A DNA stretch of 45,388 bases from Streptomyces aureus (GTDB taxonomy: Bacteria; Actinomycetota; Actinomycetes; Streptomycetales; Streptomycetaceae): NCBI RefSeq assembly GCF_000725495.1, contig NZ_JNZD01000049.1:1-45388 (forward strand). Reading direction: 5' to 3'. The notes beneath the pieces are model-generated. The model made no database searches, was not told where the DNA came from, and saw nothing but the letters and a program-made list of their open reading frames with translations. The position numbers were made by a program, and so were the translations under genes. This document shows, piece by piece, positions 1 to 8,912 of this stretch. How positions within the stretch are numbered: position 1 is the first letter of the stretch; every line of letters starts with the position of its first letter.

Positions 1-2738
1 CCCCCGACGGCCGTCCCGCCCCCGCCCCCCAGCGGCCCCCCGTCCAGCGAGACCTCGATCTCTCCCTCGCCCGCCGCCTCGACGACCAGGCGCGTGACAC
101 CGGGTCCGAAGTCGCACCCGCGGAAGAGGAGTTCACCCGTGCCGCCGTCCTCGGGAGTCACCGCGTCGCCCGCCGTCCTCGTGCGGTCGACGATCGCGAC
201 GCCCCGCTGATCGTCGAAGTCGGCCGCGTTCAGGCCGTGTTCGCGGACCTGCCGGAACGTTCCGGGTTCGCCGTCGAGTTCGACGGTCGCGGCGAGCCGG
301 ATGTCCTCGCTGGACGCGCCGATCAGCAGGTCGTACGCGCCCGGCTCCAGACGTCGGCGGCCCTGGACCACGTCCCAGAACTCCAGCGCCTCGGGAGGAA
401 GTTCGAAGGTCACGGTGGCCGAGGCGCCCGGGTCGAGCCGGATCCTGCGGTGCGCCGCCAGCGCGCGGCGCGGGCGCGGCACGGACGGGGCGACCGCCCG
501 GGTGTAGAGCTGGACGACCTCGTCGGCGGACACGGCCCCGGTGTTCGTGACCGTGCAGGACACCGTCGGTGAGTCGCCCTGCCGGCGGATCCGCAGGTCC
601 GTGTAGGCGAACGTCGTGTAGGACAGGCCGTGACCGAAGGGGAACAGCGGGGTCCCCTCGAAGTAGAGGTAGGTCTGCCGGCCGCCGATCACGTCGTAGT
701 CGAGCAGCCCGGGCAGGTCGTCGTCCCCGGCATACCAGGTCTGCGGGAGACGGCCGGCGGGGGAGACGTCCCCGGCGAAGACCCCGGCCAGCGCGGTGCC
801 GGCCGCCTGGCCGCCGTGCGCGGTCCACAGCACCGCGGGCAGGCCGGCCACGTCGACCGCGTACGGGTAGGCGGACACGAGCGCGAGCACCGTGGCCGGG
901 TTCGCCTTCCGGGCGGCGTCGAGCAGCCGCTCCTGGTGGGCGGGCAGCCGCAGCGTCGTACGGTCCTCGGTCTCGCGGCCGTTGATGTGCGGGTCGTTGC
1001 CCGCCACGACGATCACCACGTCGGCCGCGGCGGCGGCACGTGCCACCGCCTCCTCGCCGCGTTCGGTGAACCGCGGCTCGAAGACCTCGGCCTCCCGGGG
1101 GTCCGGCCCGGCAACCTTCACGCCGTCCGCGGCGACACACACGTATCCACCCGTCCCGAGGTGCTTCAGGAGGTGGCCGCCGTCATGGGCCGCGGAGGGT
1201 TCCAGCCGGAAGGTCTCCTGGACGATCCAGCCGCCCGGCCGGTCGGCGGACGCGCGCAGGAAGCCGTCGTCGGCGACCGACAGCCAGCGGCCGTCGGGTG
1301 CGCGCAGCGTGAGGACGCCCCCGCCCCAGTCGACCAGCGCCAGTTCGGTGCCGACGGCGTCGGCGGTCAGCGGGGGCAGGTCCGTGCGTCCGGCGATCAG
1401 CGCCGGGTCCAGGGCGCCCTCGGCATCCGGTGTCTCCTCCGGTACGTCGTCCACCGCGGGCACGGCGAGATACAGACCGGCGGAGGTCCGCAGGTGTACC
1501 CGGTCCACACCCTCGGCGAAGTCCACCCGCTCGGCACCGAAGCGCTCGTACAGGCCCTCCAGTGGTGTCGACCGGTGGATCAGCGTCCCGCTGTACCAGT
1601 CGAGCTTGCACTCGTCGGCGAGCAGACCGACGACGGCGAGGCGGACGCCCCGGCGCAGCGGCAGCAGACCGTCGTTCCTGAGCAGGACGACCGCCTGCTC
1701 GGCGGCCTCCCGGGCGAGCGCGCGGTGGGCGGGCGTGTCGAACTTCCCGGCGTCCGCGTACGGGTCGAGGTCCGGGTCGAACTCGCCGAGCCGGAAGCGC
1801 ACGGCGAGCTGGCGCCGGACCGCGGTGTCGACGTCGGCCTCGGTCAGCAGGCCCCGTTCCAGGGCGCCCCGGACGCGGGCGGTGATCCGCGAGCCGTCCG
1901 TGCCGTGGTCGGTGAAGCTGTCGACGCCGGCGAGGAGCGCGGCGGCCGTCGCCTCCTCGTGGGTGTCGAAGTAGTGCTCGGAGTCGACCAGGTTGGAGGG
2001 CGCGCCCGCGTCCGAGCAGACGAGCAGTTCCTGGTCCGTCCAGGCCCGCAGGTGCTCGCGCAGATACGGCGAGACGTGGTTGGGGCGGCCGTTGACCAGG
2101 TTGTACGCGGGCATCACCCCGGCGACGGCGCCCGCCACCACGGTGTCGCGGAAGGCGCGCAGGTCGTACTCGTGCAGCACGCGCGGCCGGACGGAGGAGG
2201 ACGAGGTGTCCCTGGCCGTCTCGTTGTTGTGCGCGAGCCAGTGCTTGAGGACCGGCGCGGTGCGCCAGTAGACCGGGTGGTCGCCGCGCAGCCCACGCGT
2301 GTACGCGGTGGCGATGGCGGAGGTGAGCGCCGGGTCCTCCGAGTAGCCCTCCTCATTGCGCCCCCACAGCGGATGGCGCAGCAGATTGACCGTGGGGGAC
2401 CAGACGTTGAGGCCCACACGGTCGTCACGGGCACGCATCGCGCGGGCCTCGGACGACACGGCCTCGCCGATCCGCCGCACCAGGTCCTCGTTCCAGGTCG
2501 CGCCGAGCCCGACGGCCTGGGGGAACACCGTCGCCGGACCCATCCAGGCGACCCCGTGCAGCGCCTCCTGGCCGGTGCGGAACGCGGACACCCCGAGCCG
2601 CTCGACGGCGGGCACGAACTGGTGCAGGAACGCGATCCGTTCGCCCAGGGTGAGCCGCGACAGCAGGTCGTCGATGCGCTTCGCGAACGGCAGGCTCGCA
2701 TCACGGAAAGGCGGCGTGGAGGGCGTCTCTGCGGTCAC
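1..2738 (-). CDS. GH3 family beta-glycosidase (partial, C-terminus beyond left edge)
   Basis: Glycoside hydrolase family 3 enzyme, probably a cytoplasmic beta-glucosidase or beta-xylosidase acting on imported oligosaccharides. At least 912 residues are in the window and no signal peptide is seen. The order is an N-terminal GH3 TIM barrel with the nucleophile in LLVCSDAGAP (D243), then the start of the GH3 C-terminal domain. This is interrupted at about residues 412-545 by a fascin/ricin-like beta segment (motifs LRTSAGLYLAV, LLKHLGTGGYVCV). The C-terminal domain then resumes (GNDPHINGRETEDR), followed by a fibronectin-III-like domain near 740-810 and a carbohydrate-binding-module-like stretch from about 825 that runs off the edge. 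The GTG start at 2738 was chosen for the AAGGGA ribosome site 7 bases upstream. It is divergent from the transporter operon and has its own LacI-type operator 36 bp upstream. Family is certain; substrate is inferred from context. Confidence 0.93.
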   Translation of the reverse strand, partial: MTAETPSTPPFRDASLPFAKRIDDLLSRLTLGERIAFLHQFVPAVERLGVSAFRTGQEALHGVAWMGPATVFPQAVGLGATWNEDLVRRIGEAVSSEARAMRARDDRVGLNVWSPTVNLLRHPLWGRNEEGYSEDPALTSAIATAYTRGLRGDHPVYWRTAPVLKHWLAHNNETARDTSSSSVRPRVLHEYDLRAFRDTVVAGAVAGVMPAYNLVNGRPNHVSPYLREHLRAWTDQELLVCSDAGAPSNLVDSEHYFDTHEEATAAALLAGVDSFTDHGTDGSRITARVRGALERGLLTEADVDTAVRRQLAVRFRLGEFDPDLDPYADAGKFDTPAHRALAREAAEQAVVLLRNDGLLPLRRGVRLAVVGLLADECKLDWYSGTLIHRSTPLEGLYERFGAERVDFAEGVDRVHLRTSAGLYLAVPAVDDVPEETPDAEGALDPALIAGRTDLPPLTADAVGTELALVDWGGGVLTLRAPDGRWLSVADDGFLRASADRPGGWIVQETFRLEPSAAHDGGHLLKHLGTGGYVCVAADGVKVAGPDPREAEVFEPRFTERGEEAVARAAAAADVVIVVAGNDPHINGRETEDRTTLRLPAHQERLLDAARKANPATVLALVSAYPYAVDVAGLPAVLWTAHGGQAAGTALAGVFAGDVSPAGRLPQTWYAGDDDLPGLLDYDVIGGRQTYLYFEGTPLFPFGHGLSYTTFAYTDLRIRRQGDSPTVSCTVTNTGAVSADEVVQLYTRAVAPSVPRPRRALAAHRRIRLDPGASATVTFELPPEALEFWDVVQGRRRLEPGAYDLLIGASSEDIRLAATVELDGEPGTFRQVREHGLNAADFDDQRGVAIVDRTRTAGDAVTPEDGGTGELLFRGCDFGPGVTRLVVEAAGEGEIEVSLDGGPLGGGGGTAVG

Positions 2739-2773
2739 GTGGTGATCCCTTTGCACTGGGGCGGTGAAGCCTT

Positions 2774-2787
2774 TCGAAGCGCTTCGA
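2774..2787. promoter_or_regulatory. LacI-family operator in front of GH3 gene
   Basis: Perfect 14-bp palindrome TCGAAGCGCTTCGA ending 36 bp upstream of the GH3 start codon. The central CG step within an even-length palindrome is typical of LacI/GalR-family operators. The same core recurs at 2956, 15610 and 15697, always beside genes of this locus, which supports binding by the LacI-family protein at 14577-15590. Confidence 0.82.
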
Positions 2788-2955
2788 TGCTCGATCGACC
2801 AGGGGGCGGGTGTCAAGACATCGGGGCGCACCACCGCTGTTTCCCGCCAGTGACGTCAAGTGCCGTACGGAAACGCTCTGTTGTCGTGGGCCGTTGAGGA
2901 ATCTTGGGAACGACCCTTGTGCACCCCCAGGCGTTCACTTAACCTCGCAGCAACA

Positions 2956-2969
2956 TCGAAGCGCTTCGA
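2956..2969. promoter_or_regulatory. LacI-family operator in front of transporter operon
   Basis: Exact second copy of TCGAAGCGCTTCGA, 128 bp upstream of the solute-binding-protein start. It lies just downstream of the weak -35/-10 pair at 2917-2945, where a bound repressor would block transcription. Confidence 0.82.
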
Positions 2970-3097
2970 CTGCGGGCTTCCCTCTTCCAGGGCCCAGTCC
3001 CCCGAGGACCGCTTCCGCTCGGGCAGATCCACTCGAGACACCGCAGCCGACGGCCCCACCGCCGGTGTCCTGCTGTGCGCCACGAAGGGTTGACGCA

Positions 3098-4777
3098 ATG
3101 ACGCCGAACTCCGCCCCCTCCGCCCCCAGCCGGAGAAGCTTCCTCGCCTCCACGGCGGTCGCAGCGGCCGCCGTGGCCGGCGGAACGCCGCTGCTCGCCG
3201 CCTGCGGCGGCGGCCAGGACGGCAGCAAGGACGGCACCACCTCGGGGAAGGACGCCCAGAAGATCCTTCCGGCGTTCGTGGCGTCGAGCGTCGTCACACC
3301 CGACCTGCCGTCGAAGAACGGCTCGGCCGCCGGATTCACCAGAGCGATCGACCTGGGCGCGCTCAAGACGTCCGTGCCGAAGAAGCTGGGCGCCGGCAGC
3401 GGATTGAAGATCATGTCGCCGTTCTGGGGCAGCCCGCCCGCCGGCGACAACGCGTACTACACGGCCATGAACGAGGCCATCGGCGTCAAGGCGACCTGGC
3501 AGAACCAGGACGGCAACACCTACGACGAGAAGCTGGGCGCGATCCTCGCCTCCAGCGACATCCCGGACGTGGTGGTCGTCCCGGGCTGGAACCTCAACGG
3601 CAAGATACCGAGCGCGATCAACGCCAAGTTCGCCGACCTCGGCCCGTATCTGTCGGGCGACAAGGTCAAGGACTACCCGAACCTGGCGGCGGTCCCCACC
3701 GACGCCTGGCAGCGGTCCATCTTCGGCGGCAGGCTCCGCGCGATCCCGATGCCGGCCTCGTACGTCACGAACATCGCGCCCTTCTACCGCAAGGACGTCT
3801 TCGCCAAGAAGGGCTACACCCTGCCGAAGTCCCCGGACGAGTTCCTCGCCTGGGCGAAGGAGGCCACCGACGCCAAGGCGAAGGTGTGGGCCTGCGACGA
3901 CCTCAAGTGGACGGCCTTCAACATCTACGGCGTCCTCAACGGCAGCGACAAGGCCCTGTGGTGGGACCTCAGGGACGGCAAGCTCGTCAACCGGATCGAG
4001 ACCGACGAGTACCTCGAGGCCCTGGAGTGGACCCGCAAGCTGTACGCGGCCGGCGTCGTCCACCCCGACGCCAAGGCCGTCAAGGGCGACGCCTCCAACC
4101 GCTTCACCGCCGGCCAGTCCCTCGTCTTCAACGGCGACCTGTCCTACTGGTACGGCTCGACCGCCGAACAGCGCACCCAGAAGACGGACTTCGAGATGGG
4201 CGCGTTCGACATCTTCGGCCCCGACGGCGGCGACCCCACGCTCTGGGCCACCCAGCCCGCGGGCATCTTCACCTTCGTCAGCAAGACCGCTTCCGCGCGG
4301 CAGATCAAGGACTTCCTCGCGCTCGCCGACTTCTGCGCGGCCCCGTACGGCACCAAGGAGTACATGCTGACGGTGTACGGCGTCGAGGGCACCGACTACA
4401 CGGTCAAGAACGGCCTGCCCACCAAGACCACCAAGGGCACCAACGAGGTCAACGGCGCCTACGACTACACCGGCGACCCGGCCGCCTACCTCGCCCACCC
4501 CGACCTGCCCGAGATCGCCCGGCTCCAGGTCGAGTGGCAGCAGCGCATGGGCGCCTTCACCAAGAAGTCCTCCTTCTACGGGCTGACCATCACCGAGCCC
4601 AACCGGTGGACCAACCTCGCCAACGACTTCGAGCAGCTGGAGGACGACATCGTCCGCGGCCGCAAGAAGATCGCCGACATGCAGCAGGCCGTCGCGGACT
4701 GGAAGCAGAAGGGCGGCGACGACCTGCGCGCCTGGTACAAGAAGCTGCTCGACGACAACGGCTCCGCGGCCAAGTGA
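3098..4777 (+). CDS. ABC transporter solute-binding lipoprotein (LplA/YtcQ type)
   Basis: Extracellular sugar-binding protein of 559 residues, the large class (about 500-560 residues) that pairs with LplB/LplC-type permeases and usually binds oligosaccharides. The N-terminus has a twin-arginine motif (SRRSFL, residues 11-16), a hydrophobic stretch and a lipobox LLAAC with the lipidated cysteine at position 36. This predicts Tat export and anchoring on the outer face of the membrane. Typical family segments follow (for example IPDVVVVPG, and a C-terminal KKIADMQQAV helix). The ATG start has GAAGGG about 8 bases upstream. It is the first gene of the plus-strand run and ends 26 bp before the first permease. 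In this context the ligand is probably a xyloglucan oligosaccharide, which is inference. Confidence 0.92.
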   Translation: MTPNSAPSAPSRRSFLASTAVAAAAVAGGTPLLAACGGGQDGSKDGTTSGKDAQKILPAFVASSVVTPDLPSKNGSAAGFTRAIDLGALKTSVPKKLGAGSGLKIMSPFWGSPPAGDNAYYTAMNEAIGVKATWQNQDGNTYDEKLGAILASSDIPDVVVVPGWNLNGKIPSAINAKFADLGPYLSGDKVKDYPNLAAVPTDAWQRSIFGGRLRAIPMPASYVTNIAPFYRKDVFAKKGYTLPKSPDEFLAWAKEATDAKAKVWACDDLKWTAFNIYGVLNGSDKALWWDLRDGKLVNRIETDEYLEALEWTRKLYAAGVVHPDAKAVKGDASNRFTAGQSLVFNGDLSYWYGSTAEQRTQKTDFEMGAFDIFGPDGGDPTLWATQPAGIFTFVSKTASARQIKDFLALADFCAAPYGTKEYMLTVYGVEGTDYTVKNGLPTKTTKGTNEVNGAYDYTGDPAAYLAHPDLPEIARLQVEWQQRMGAFTKKSSFYGLTITEPNRWTNLANDFEQLEDDIVRGRKKIADMQQAVADWKQKGGDDLRAWYKKLLDDNGSAAK

Positions 4778-4803
4778 CCCGCGTCTGAGGCAAGGAGAAG
4801 GCC

Positions 4804-5856
4804 GTGTCGCACAGCACCGTGCCCCGGAGCAGGGCCGGGGCCAGGGCGGGCAGCAGGACGCCGGACGGGAGCCCCGCCGAGGCCGGCGGCGGACGCCGGG
4901 CCGCCACGAGCACCGGGCGGGGCACCGGGAAACTGCCCTTCCGGCTGCGGTTCAGACGCGACCGCGCCCTGGTCCTGATGACCCTGCCCGCGGTCGCGCT
5001 GCTGCTCGTCTTCGTCTACGTCCCGGTGCTCGGCAACGTCGTCGCCTTCCAGGACTACGACCCGTACCTGAGCGACAACGGCTTCGTCGCGATGTTCGAG
5101 AGTCCCTGGGTCGGTCTGGAGAACTTCCAGCGCGTCTTCGCCGACTCGGCGTTCTGGCACGCCGTGCAGAACACGTTCGTCCTCTTCCTCCTCCAGCTCG
5201 TGCTCTACTTCCCGGTCCCCGTCGCCCTCGCGCTGCTCATCAACAGCGTGGTCAGGCCCCGGGTCCGGGCGGTGGCCCAGGCGGTCATGTACCTCCCGCA
5301 CTTCTTCTCCTGGGTCCTCGTCGTCACCGTCTTCCAGCAGATCTTCGGCGGGGCCGGCATCATCGCCCAGACCCTGCGCCGGCACGGCCACCAGGGGATC
5401 GACCTGATGACCGACCCGGGGATCTTCAAGTTCCTGGTGACGGCCGAGGGCGTCTGGAAGGACGCCGGCTGGGGCATCATCGTCTTCCTCGCGGCCCTGT
5501 CGTCCGTCTCCCCCGATCTGTACGAGGCCGCCGCGATGGACGGGGCCGGGCGTTGGCGGCGCATGTGGCACATCACCCTGCCCGCCCTGCGCCCGGTGAT
5601 CGCCCTGCTGCTGGTGCTGCGCGTGGGCGACGCACTCACCGTCGGCTTCGAACAGCTCCTGCTCCAGCGCGACTCGGTGGGCCCCGGCGCCTCCGAGGTC
5701 CTCGACACCTACGTGTGGTGGAACGGCATCCGCAACCAGGACTTCGGCTACGCCGCCGCGGCCGGACTGGTCAAGGGAGTCGTGGGGCTGGGGCTCGTCC
5801 TGACCGCCAACAAGGTCGCCCATCTCATGGGCGAGCAGGGGGTGTACGAGAAATGA
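4804..5856 (+). CDS. Sugar ABC transporter permease (LplB/YteP type)
   Basis: First inner-membrane permease of the importer, 350 residues. A basic, disordered N-terminal tail of about 50 residues precedes the first membrane helix (residues about 58-80, LMTLPAVALLLVFVYVPVL). The binding-protein-dependent transport EAA loop is visible as YEAAAMDGAGRWRRMWHITLP, where the ATPase would dock. The GTG start follows AAGGAGAAG. The stop codon overlaps the start of the next gene (ATGA), indicating translational coupling. No ATP-binding subunit is encoded nearby; Streptomyces sugar importers commonly share the MsiK ATPase encoded elsewhere. Confidence 0.93.
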   Translation: MSHSTVPRSRAGARAGSRTPDGSPAEAGGGRRAATSTGRGTGKLPFRLRFRRDRALVLMTLPAVALLLVFVYVPVLGNVVAFQDYDPYLSDNGFVAMFESPWVGLENFQRVFADSAFWHAVQNTFVLFLLQLVLYFPVPVALALLINSVVRPRVRAVAQAVMYLPHFFSWVLVVTVFQQIFGGAGIIAQTLRRHGHQGIDLMTDPGIFKFLVTAEGVWKDAGWGIIVFLAALSSVSPDLYEAAAMDGAGRWRRMWHITLPALRPVIALLLVLRVGDALTVGFEQLLLQRDSVGPGASEVLDTYVWWNGIRNQDFGYAAAAGLVKGVVGLGLVLTANKVAHLMGEQGVYEK

Positions 5857-6788
5857 CCGCCGTGACGCCCGACGTCCGTGAGAGGCCCGGCCGGTGGGCG
5901 GCGCCGCCCCGCCCGCCCTGGGAGGAGGAGCCCTCCAAGGCCGGCCTCGCGGGCAAGGGACTCACCCTCACCCTGGCTGCCCTCGCGATCCTCTTCCCGC
6001 TCTGGATCGTCGTCGTCACGAGCCTCCAGTCGAAGAAGACCATCGACGCCGCCGGGGGACTGGTCGTCGTCCCCCGGGGCGTCACCTTCATCGCCTACCG
6101 GGAGCTGCTCACCGGCGGCCAGGTGCAGCGCGCCGCCCTCGTCAGCGTCGGCGTGACCCTGACCGGCACCCTGTTCAGCATGGCGGTCTCCGTCCTGTGC
6201 GCCTACGGGCTCTCGCGCAGCGGATCGCTCGGCCACCGCTGGTTCCTGATGACACTGCTCGCCACCATGTTCTTCGGCGCCGGACTCATCCCCACCTATC
6301 TGCTGGTGCAGGCCCTCGGCCTCACCGACAGCTATCTCGCGCTGATCCTCCCCAGCGCGGTCAGCGTCTTCAACATCCTGGTGCTGCGGGCGTTCTTCAT
6401 GGGCATCTCGCCCGAACTGACCGACAGCGCCCGCATCGACGGCGCGGGCGACTGGCGCATCCTGTGGCAGATCGTGCTGCCGCTGTCCCGGGCGGTCCTC
6501 GCGGTCATCTCGCTGTTCTACGCGGTCGGTTACTGGAGCGCCTGGTTCAACGCCTCCATCTATCTGACCGACCAGGACATGATGCCGCTCCAGAACGTCA
6601 TGATCCAGCTCGTCCAGAAGCAGGAACGCCCGGTCGGACTCGCCACCCAGATCAACACCGGACAACTGTCGCCGCTCGCCGTGCAGATGGCCGTCATGGT
6701 GATGGCGCTGCTGCCGGTCGCGGTCCTCTCGCCCTTCGTCCAGCGGCACTTCAAGAAGGGCATGCTCACCGGCGCCGTGAAGGGATGA
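5853..6788 (+). CDS. Sugar ABC transporter permease (LplC/YtcP type)
   Basis: Second permease of the importer, 311 residues, with about six membrane helices beginning near residue 35. The EAA loop reads LTDSARIDGAGDWRILWQIVLP, and the C-terminus HFKKGMLTGAVKG is characteristic of this carbohydrate permease subfamily. It starts inside the stop codon of the preceding permease (4-bp overlap). A 117-bp gap separates it from the GH42 gene. It would form a heterodimer with the preceding permease and work with the lipoprotein at 3098. Confidence 0.93.
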   Translation: MTAVTPDVRERPGRWAAPPRPPWEEEPSKAGLAGKGLTLTLAALAILFPLWIVVVTSLQSKKTIDAAGGLVVVPRGVTFIAYRELLTGGQVQRAALVSVGVTLTGTLFSMAVSVLCAYGLSRSGSLGHRWFLMTLLATMFFGAGLIPTYLLVQALGLTDSYLALILPSAVSVFNILVLRAFFMGISPELTDSARIDGAGDWRILWQIVLPLSRAVLAVISLFYAVGYWSAWFNASIYLTDQDMMPLQNVMIQLVQKQERPVGLATQINTGQLSPLAVQMAVMVMALLPVAVLSPFVQRHFKKGMLTGAVKG

Positions 6789-6905
6789 CCTCGTCCGAGG
6801 CACCCGACGCCGCCCCCTGCTCGTCGCGGCCGACCTGCTCCTGACCGGCGGTCGGCCGCGGCGTACCACTTCCCCGTCCCACCCTCACCCCGATCGAGGT
6901 GGTTC

Positions 6906-8912
6906 ATGCGCACGCCCCCCGGAACCCCTCCGGAACCCGGAGCGCCGGGTCTGAGCGACGCCACCCGGGGCCGCATCCTGTTCGGCGGCGACTACAACCC
7001 CGAGCAGTGGCCCGAGGAGACCTGGCCCGAGGACGTCCGCCTCATGAAGGAGGCCGGCGTCAACTCCGTCACCCTCGGGGTCTTCTCCTGGGCCCGGCTC
7101 GAACCACGTCCCGGGGCAAGGGAGTTCGGCTGGCTGGACCGGCTGATGGACCTGATGCACGAGCACGGCATCGGGGTCGTGCTCGCCACCCCCACCTCCT
7201 CGCCGCCGCCCTGGCTGGGCCGGCTGCACCCCGAGACCCTGCCCCGGGACGAGGACGGCCGCACCGAGTGGTGGGGCTCCCGACAGCACTTCTCGCACTC
7301 CAGCGCCGTCTACCGCCGCCGTGCCGCCGCCATCACCGAGGACCTGGCCGCCCGCTACGGGGCACACCCCGCGCTCACGATGTGGCACATCAACAACGAG
7401 TACTGCACCACCGACCACGGCGACGAGGCGGCCGGGGCCTTCAGGCGCTGGCTCCAGGACCGCTACGGCACCCTCGGGGCACTCAACACGGCCTGGGGAA
7501 CGGCCTGCTGGGGCCAGTCCTACGACGACTGGCACGAGATCGTCCCGCCCCGCCACGCGCACTACCTGAAGAACCCGACGCAGGTCCTCGACTTCAGGCG
7601 CTTCACCTCCGACATGCTCCTGGAGTGCTGCGCCGCGGAACGGGACATCGTGCGCCGCCACAGTCCCGCCATCCCGGTGACCAGCAACTTCATGCCGATG
7701 TGGGTCGGCCAGGACGCCTGGCGGTGGGCCGCCGAGGAGGACGTCGTCTCGGTCGACCTCTACCCCGACCCGCGCGACCCCCTGGGCGCCCAGTACGGCG
7801 CGCTCGTCCAGGACATGACCCGGTCGCAGGCGGCGGGCGGGTCATGGATGCTCATGGAGCAGGCGGCCGGCGCGGTCAGCTGGCGCACGGTGAACCACCC
7901 CAAGCCGCGCGGGCTGAACCGGCTGTGGTCGCTGCAGGCCGTGGCGCGCGGCGCCGACGCCGTCTGCTACTTCCAGTGGCGCGCCTCCCGCCAGGGCGCC
8001 GAGAAGTTCCACTCCGGGATGATCGGCCACGCGGGGGAGCCGGGCCGGGGCTTTCAGGAGATCAAGGAGATCGGCGCCGAACTCGCCCTCCTCGCACCGC
8101 ACGTGGCCGGCACCCGGGTCCCGGCCGGCATCGCGATCCTGCACGACTGGAACTCCTGGTGGGCCGGAGCGCACGAGGGCGCCCTGTCCGCCCGGAACGA
8201 CTACGCCGAAGTCCTGCGGGCCTGGCACCGCGCCCTGTGGGAGGCGCACCTCACCACCGCCTTCGCCCACCCCGAGCACGACCTCTCCGGGTACCGGATG
8301 GTCGTCGTGCCCCAGCTGTACCTCCTCACGGACCGGGCGATCGAGAACCTGACCGCCTACGCGCGGGCGGGCGGCACGCTCGTCTGCGGTTTCCTCACCG
8401 GCGTCGCCGACGAGGACGACCGGGTGCGGCCGGGCGGCATGGACGAACGGCTGCGCGACCTCTTCGGCATCCGGACCCTGCACGAGTGGTGGCCGCTGGA
8501 CCCGGGGGAGACCGCGGTCTGCGACGGCTTCACGGGCACGCTCTGGTCCGAGGAGATCGAGCCCGGCCCGGACGCGGTCGTCGAGGCGCGCTACCGCGGC
8601 GGCGAGCTCGACGGACTGCCCGCCGTCCTCCGCCGGGGCACCGCCCGCTATCTCTCCACCCTCCCCGAACCCCCCGCTCTGCGCGCACTGCTGACCGGGG
8701 CCGCGGAGCAGGCGGGCGTCCGGCCCGTGCTCGACGAGCTCCCCGACGGGGTGGAGGCCGTCCGGCGCGGTGGTCTGCTCTTCCTGCTCAACCACGGCCG
8801 CGACCCGGTGACCGTCGAGGTGCCGGGCAGCCACCGCGACCTCCTCGGCGGTGCGAACGTACGGGACCGGGTACGGCTGGAACGCCTCGGAGCGGCGGTG
8901 CTCGCCCCATGA
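6906..8912 (+). CDS. GH42 beta-galactosidase
   Basis: Cytoplasmic beta-galactosidase of glycoside hydrolase family 42, 668 residues, the usual length, with no signal peptide. The barrel starts with the family signature FGGDYNPEQWPEETW. The acid/base glutamate lies in MWHINNEYC (E165) and the nucleophile in SWMLMEQAAG (E318). The family's trimerisation domain and small C-terminal beta domain follow. The ATG start has GAGGTGG just upstream. Its stop overlaps the start of the GH95 gene (ATGA), so the two are translationally coupled. In the proposed pathway it removes galactose from side chains after fucose has been removed. Activity on galactosides is well supported; the xyloglucan link rests on neighbours. 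Confidence 0.95.
   Translation: MRTPPGTPPEPGAPGLSDATRGRILFGGDYNPEQWPEETWPEDVRLMKEAGVNSVTLGVFSWARLEPRPGAREFGWLDRLMDLMHEHGIGVVLATPTSSPPPWLGRLHPETLPRDEDGRTEWWGSRQHFSHSSAVYRRRAAAITEDLAARYGAHPALTMWHINNEYCTTDHGDEAAGAFRRWLQDRYGTLGALNTAWGTACWGQSYDDWHEIVPPRHAHYLKNPTQVLDFRRFTSDMLLECCAAERDIVRRHSPAIPVTSNFMPMWVGQDAWRWAAEEDVVSVDLYPDPRDPLGAQYGALVQDMTRSQAAGGSWMLMEQAAGAVSWRTVNHPKPRGLNRLWSLQAVARGADAVCYFQWRASRQGAEKFHSGMIGHAGEPGRGFQEIKEIGAELALLAPHVAGTRVPAGIAILHDWNSWWAGAHEGALSARNDYAEVLRAWHRALWEAHLTTAFAHPEHDLSGYRMVVVPQLYLLTDRAIENLTAYARAGGTLVCGFLTGVADEDDRVRPGGMDERLRDLFGIRTLHEWWPLDPGETAVCDGFTGTLWSEEIEPGPDAVVEARYRGGELDGLPAVLRRGTARYLSTLPEPPALRALLTGAAEQAGVRPVLDELPDGVEAVRRGGLLFLLNHGRDPVTVEVPGSHRDLLGGANVRDRVRLERLGAAVLAP

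Larger units (their letters stand above)
2739..3097. promoter_or_regulatory. Divergent intergenic control region between GH3 gene and transporter operon
   Basis: This 359-bp gap holds no gene. It contains two copies of a 14-bp palindrome, one near each divergent gene. On the minus strand a perfect TTGACA (plus-strand 2811-2816) lies about 24 bp upstream of the GH3-side palindrome and could be its -35 box, although no good -10 is visible. On the plus strand TTGTGC (2917-2922) and TAACCT (2940-2945), spaced 17 bp, are a weak promoter candidate whose start point would fall at the second palindrome. The geometry suits a repressor sitting on or just downstream of each promoter. The promoter calls are tentative; the palindromes are exact. 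Confidence 0.6.
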
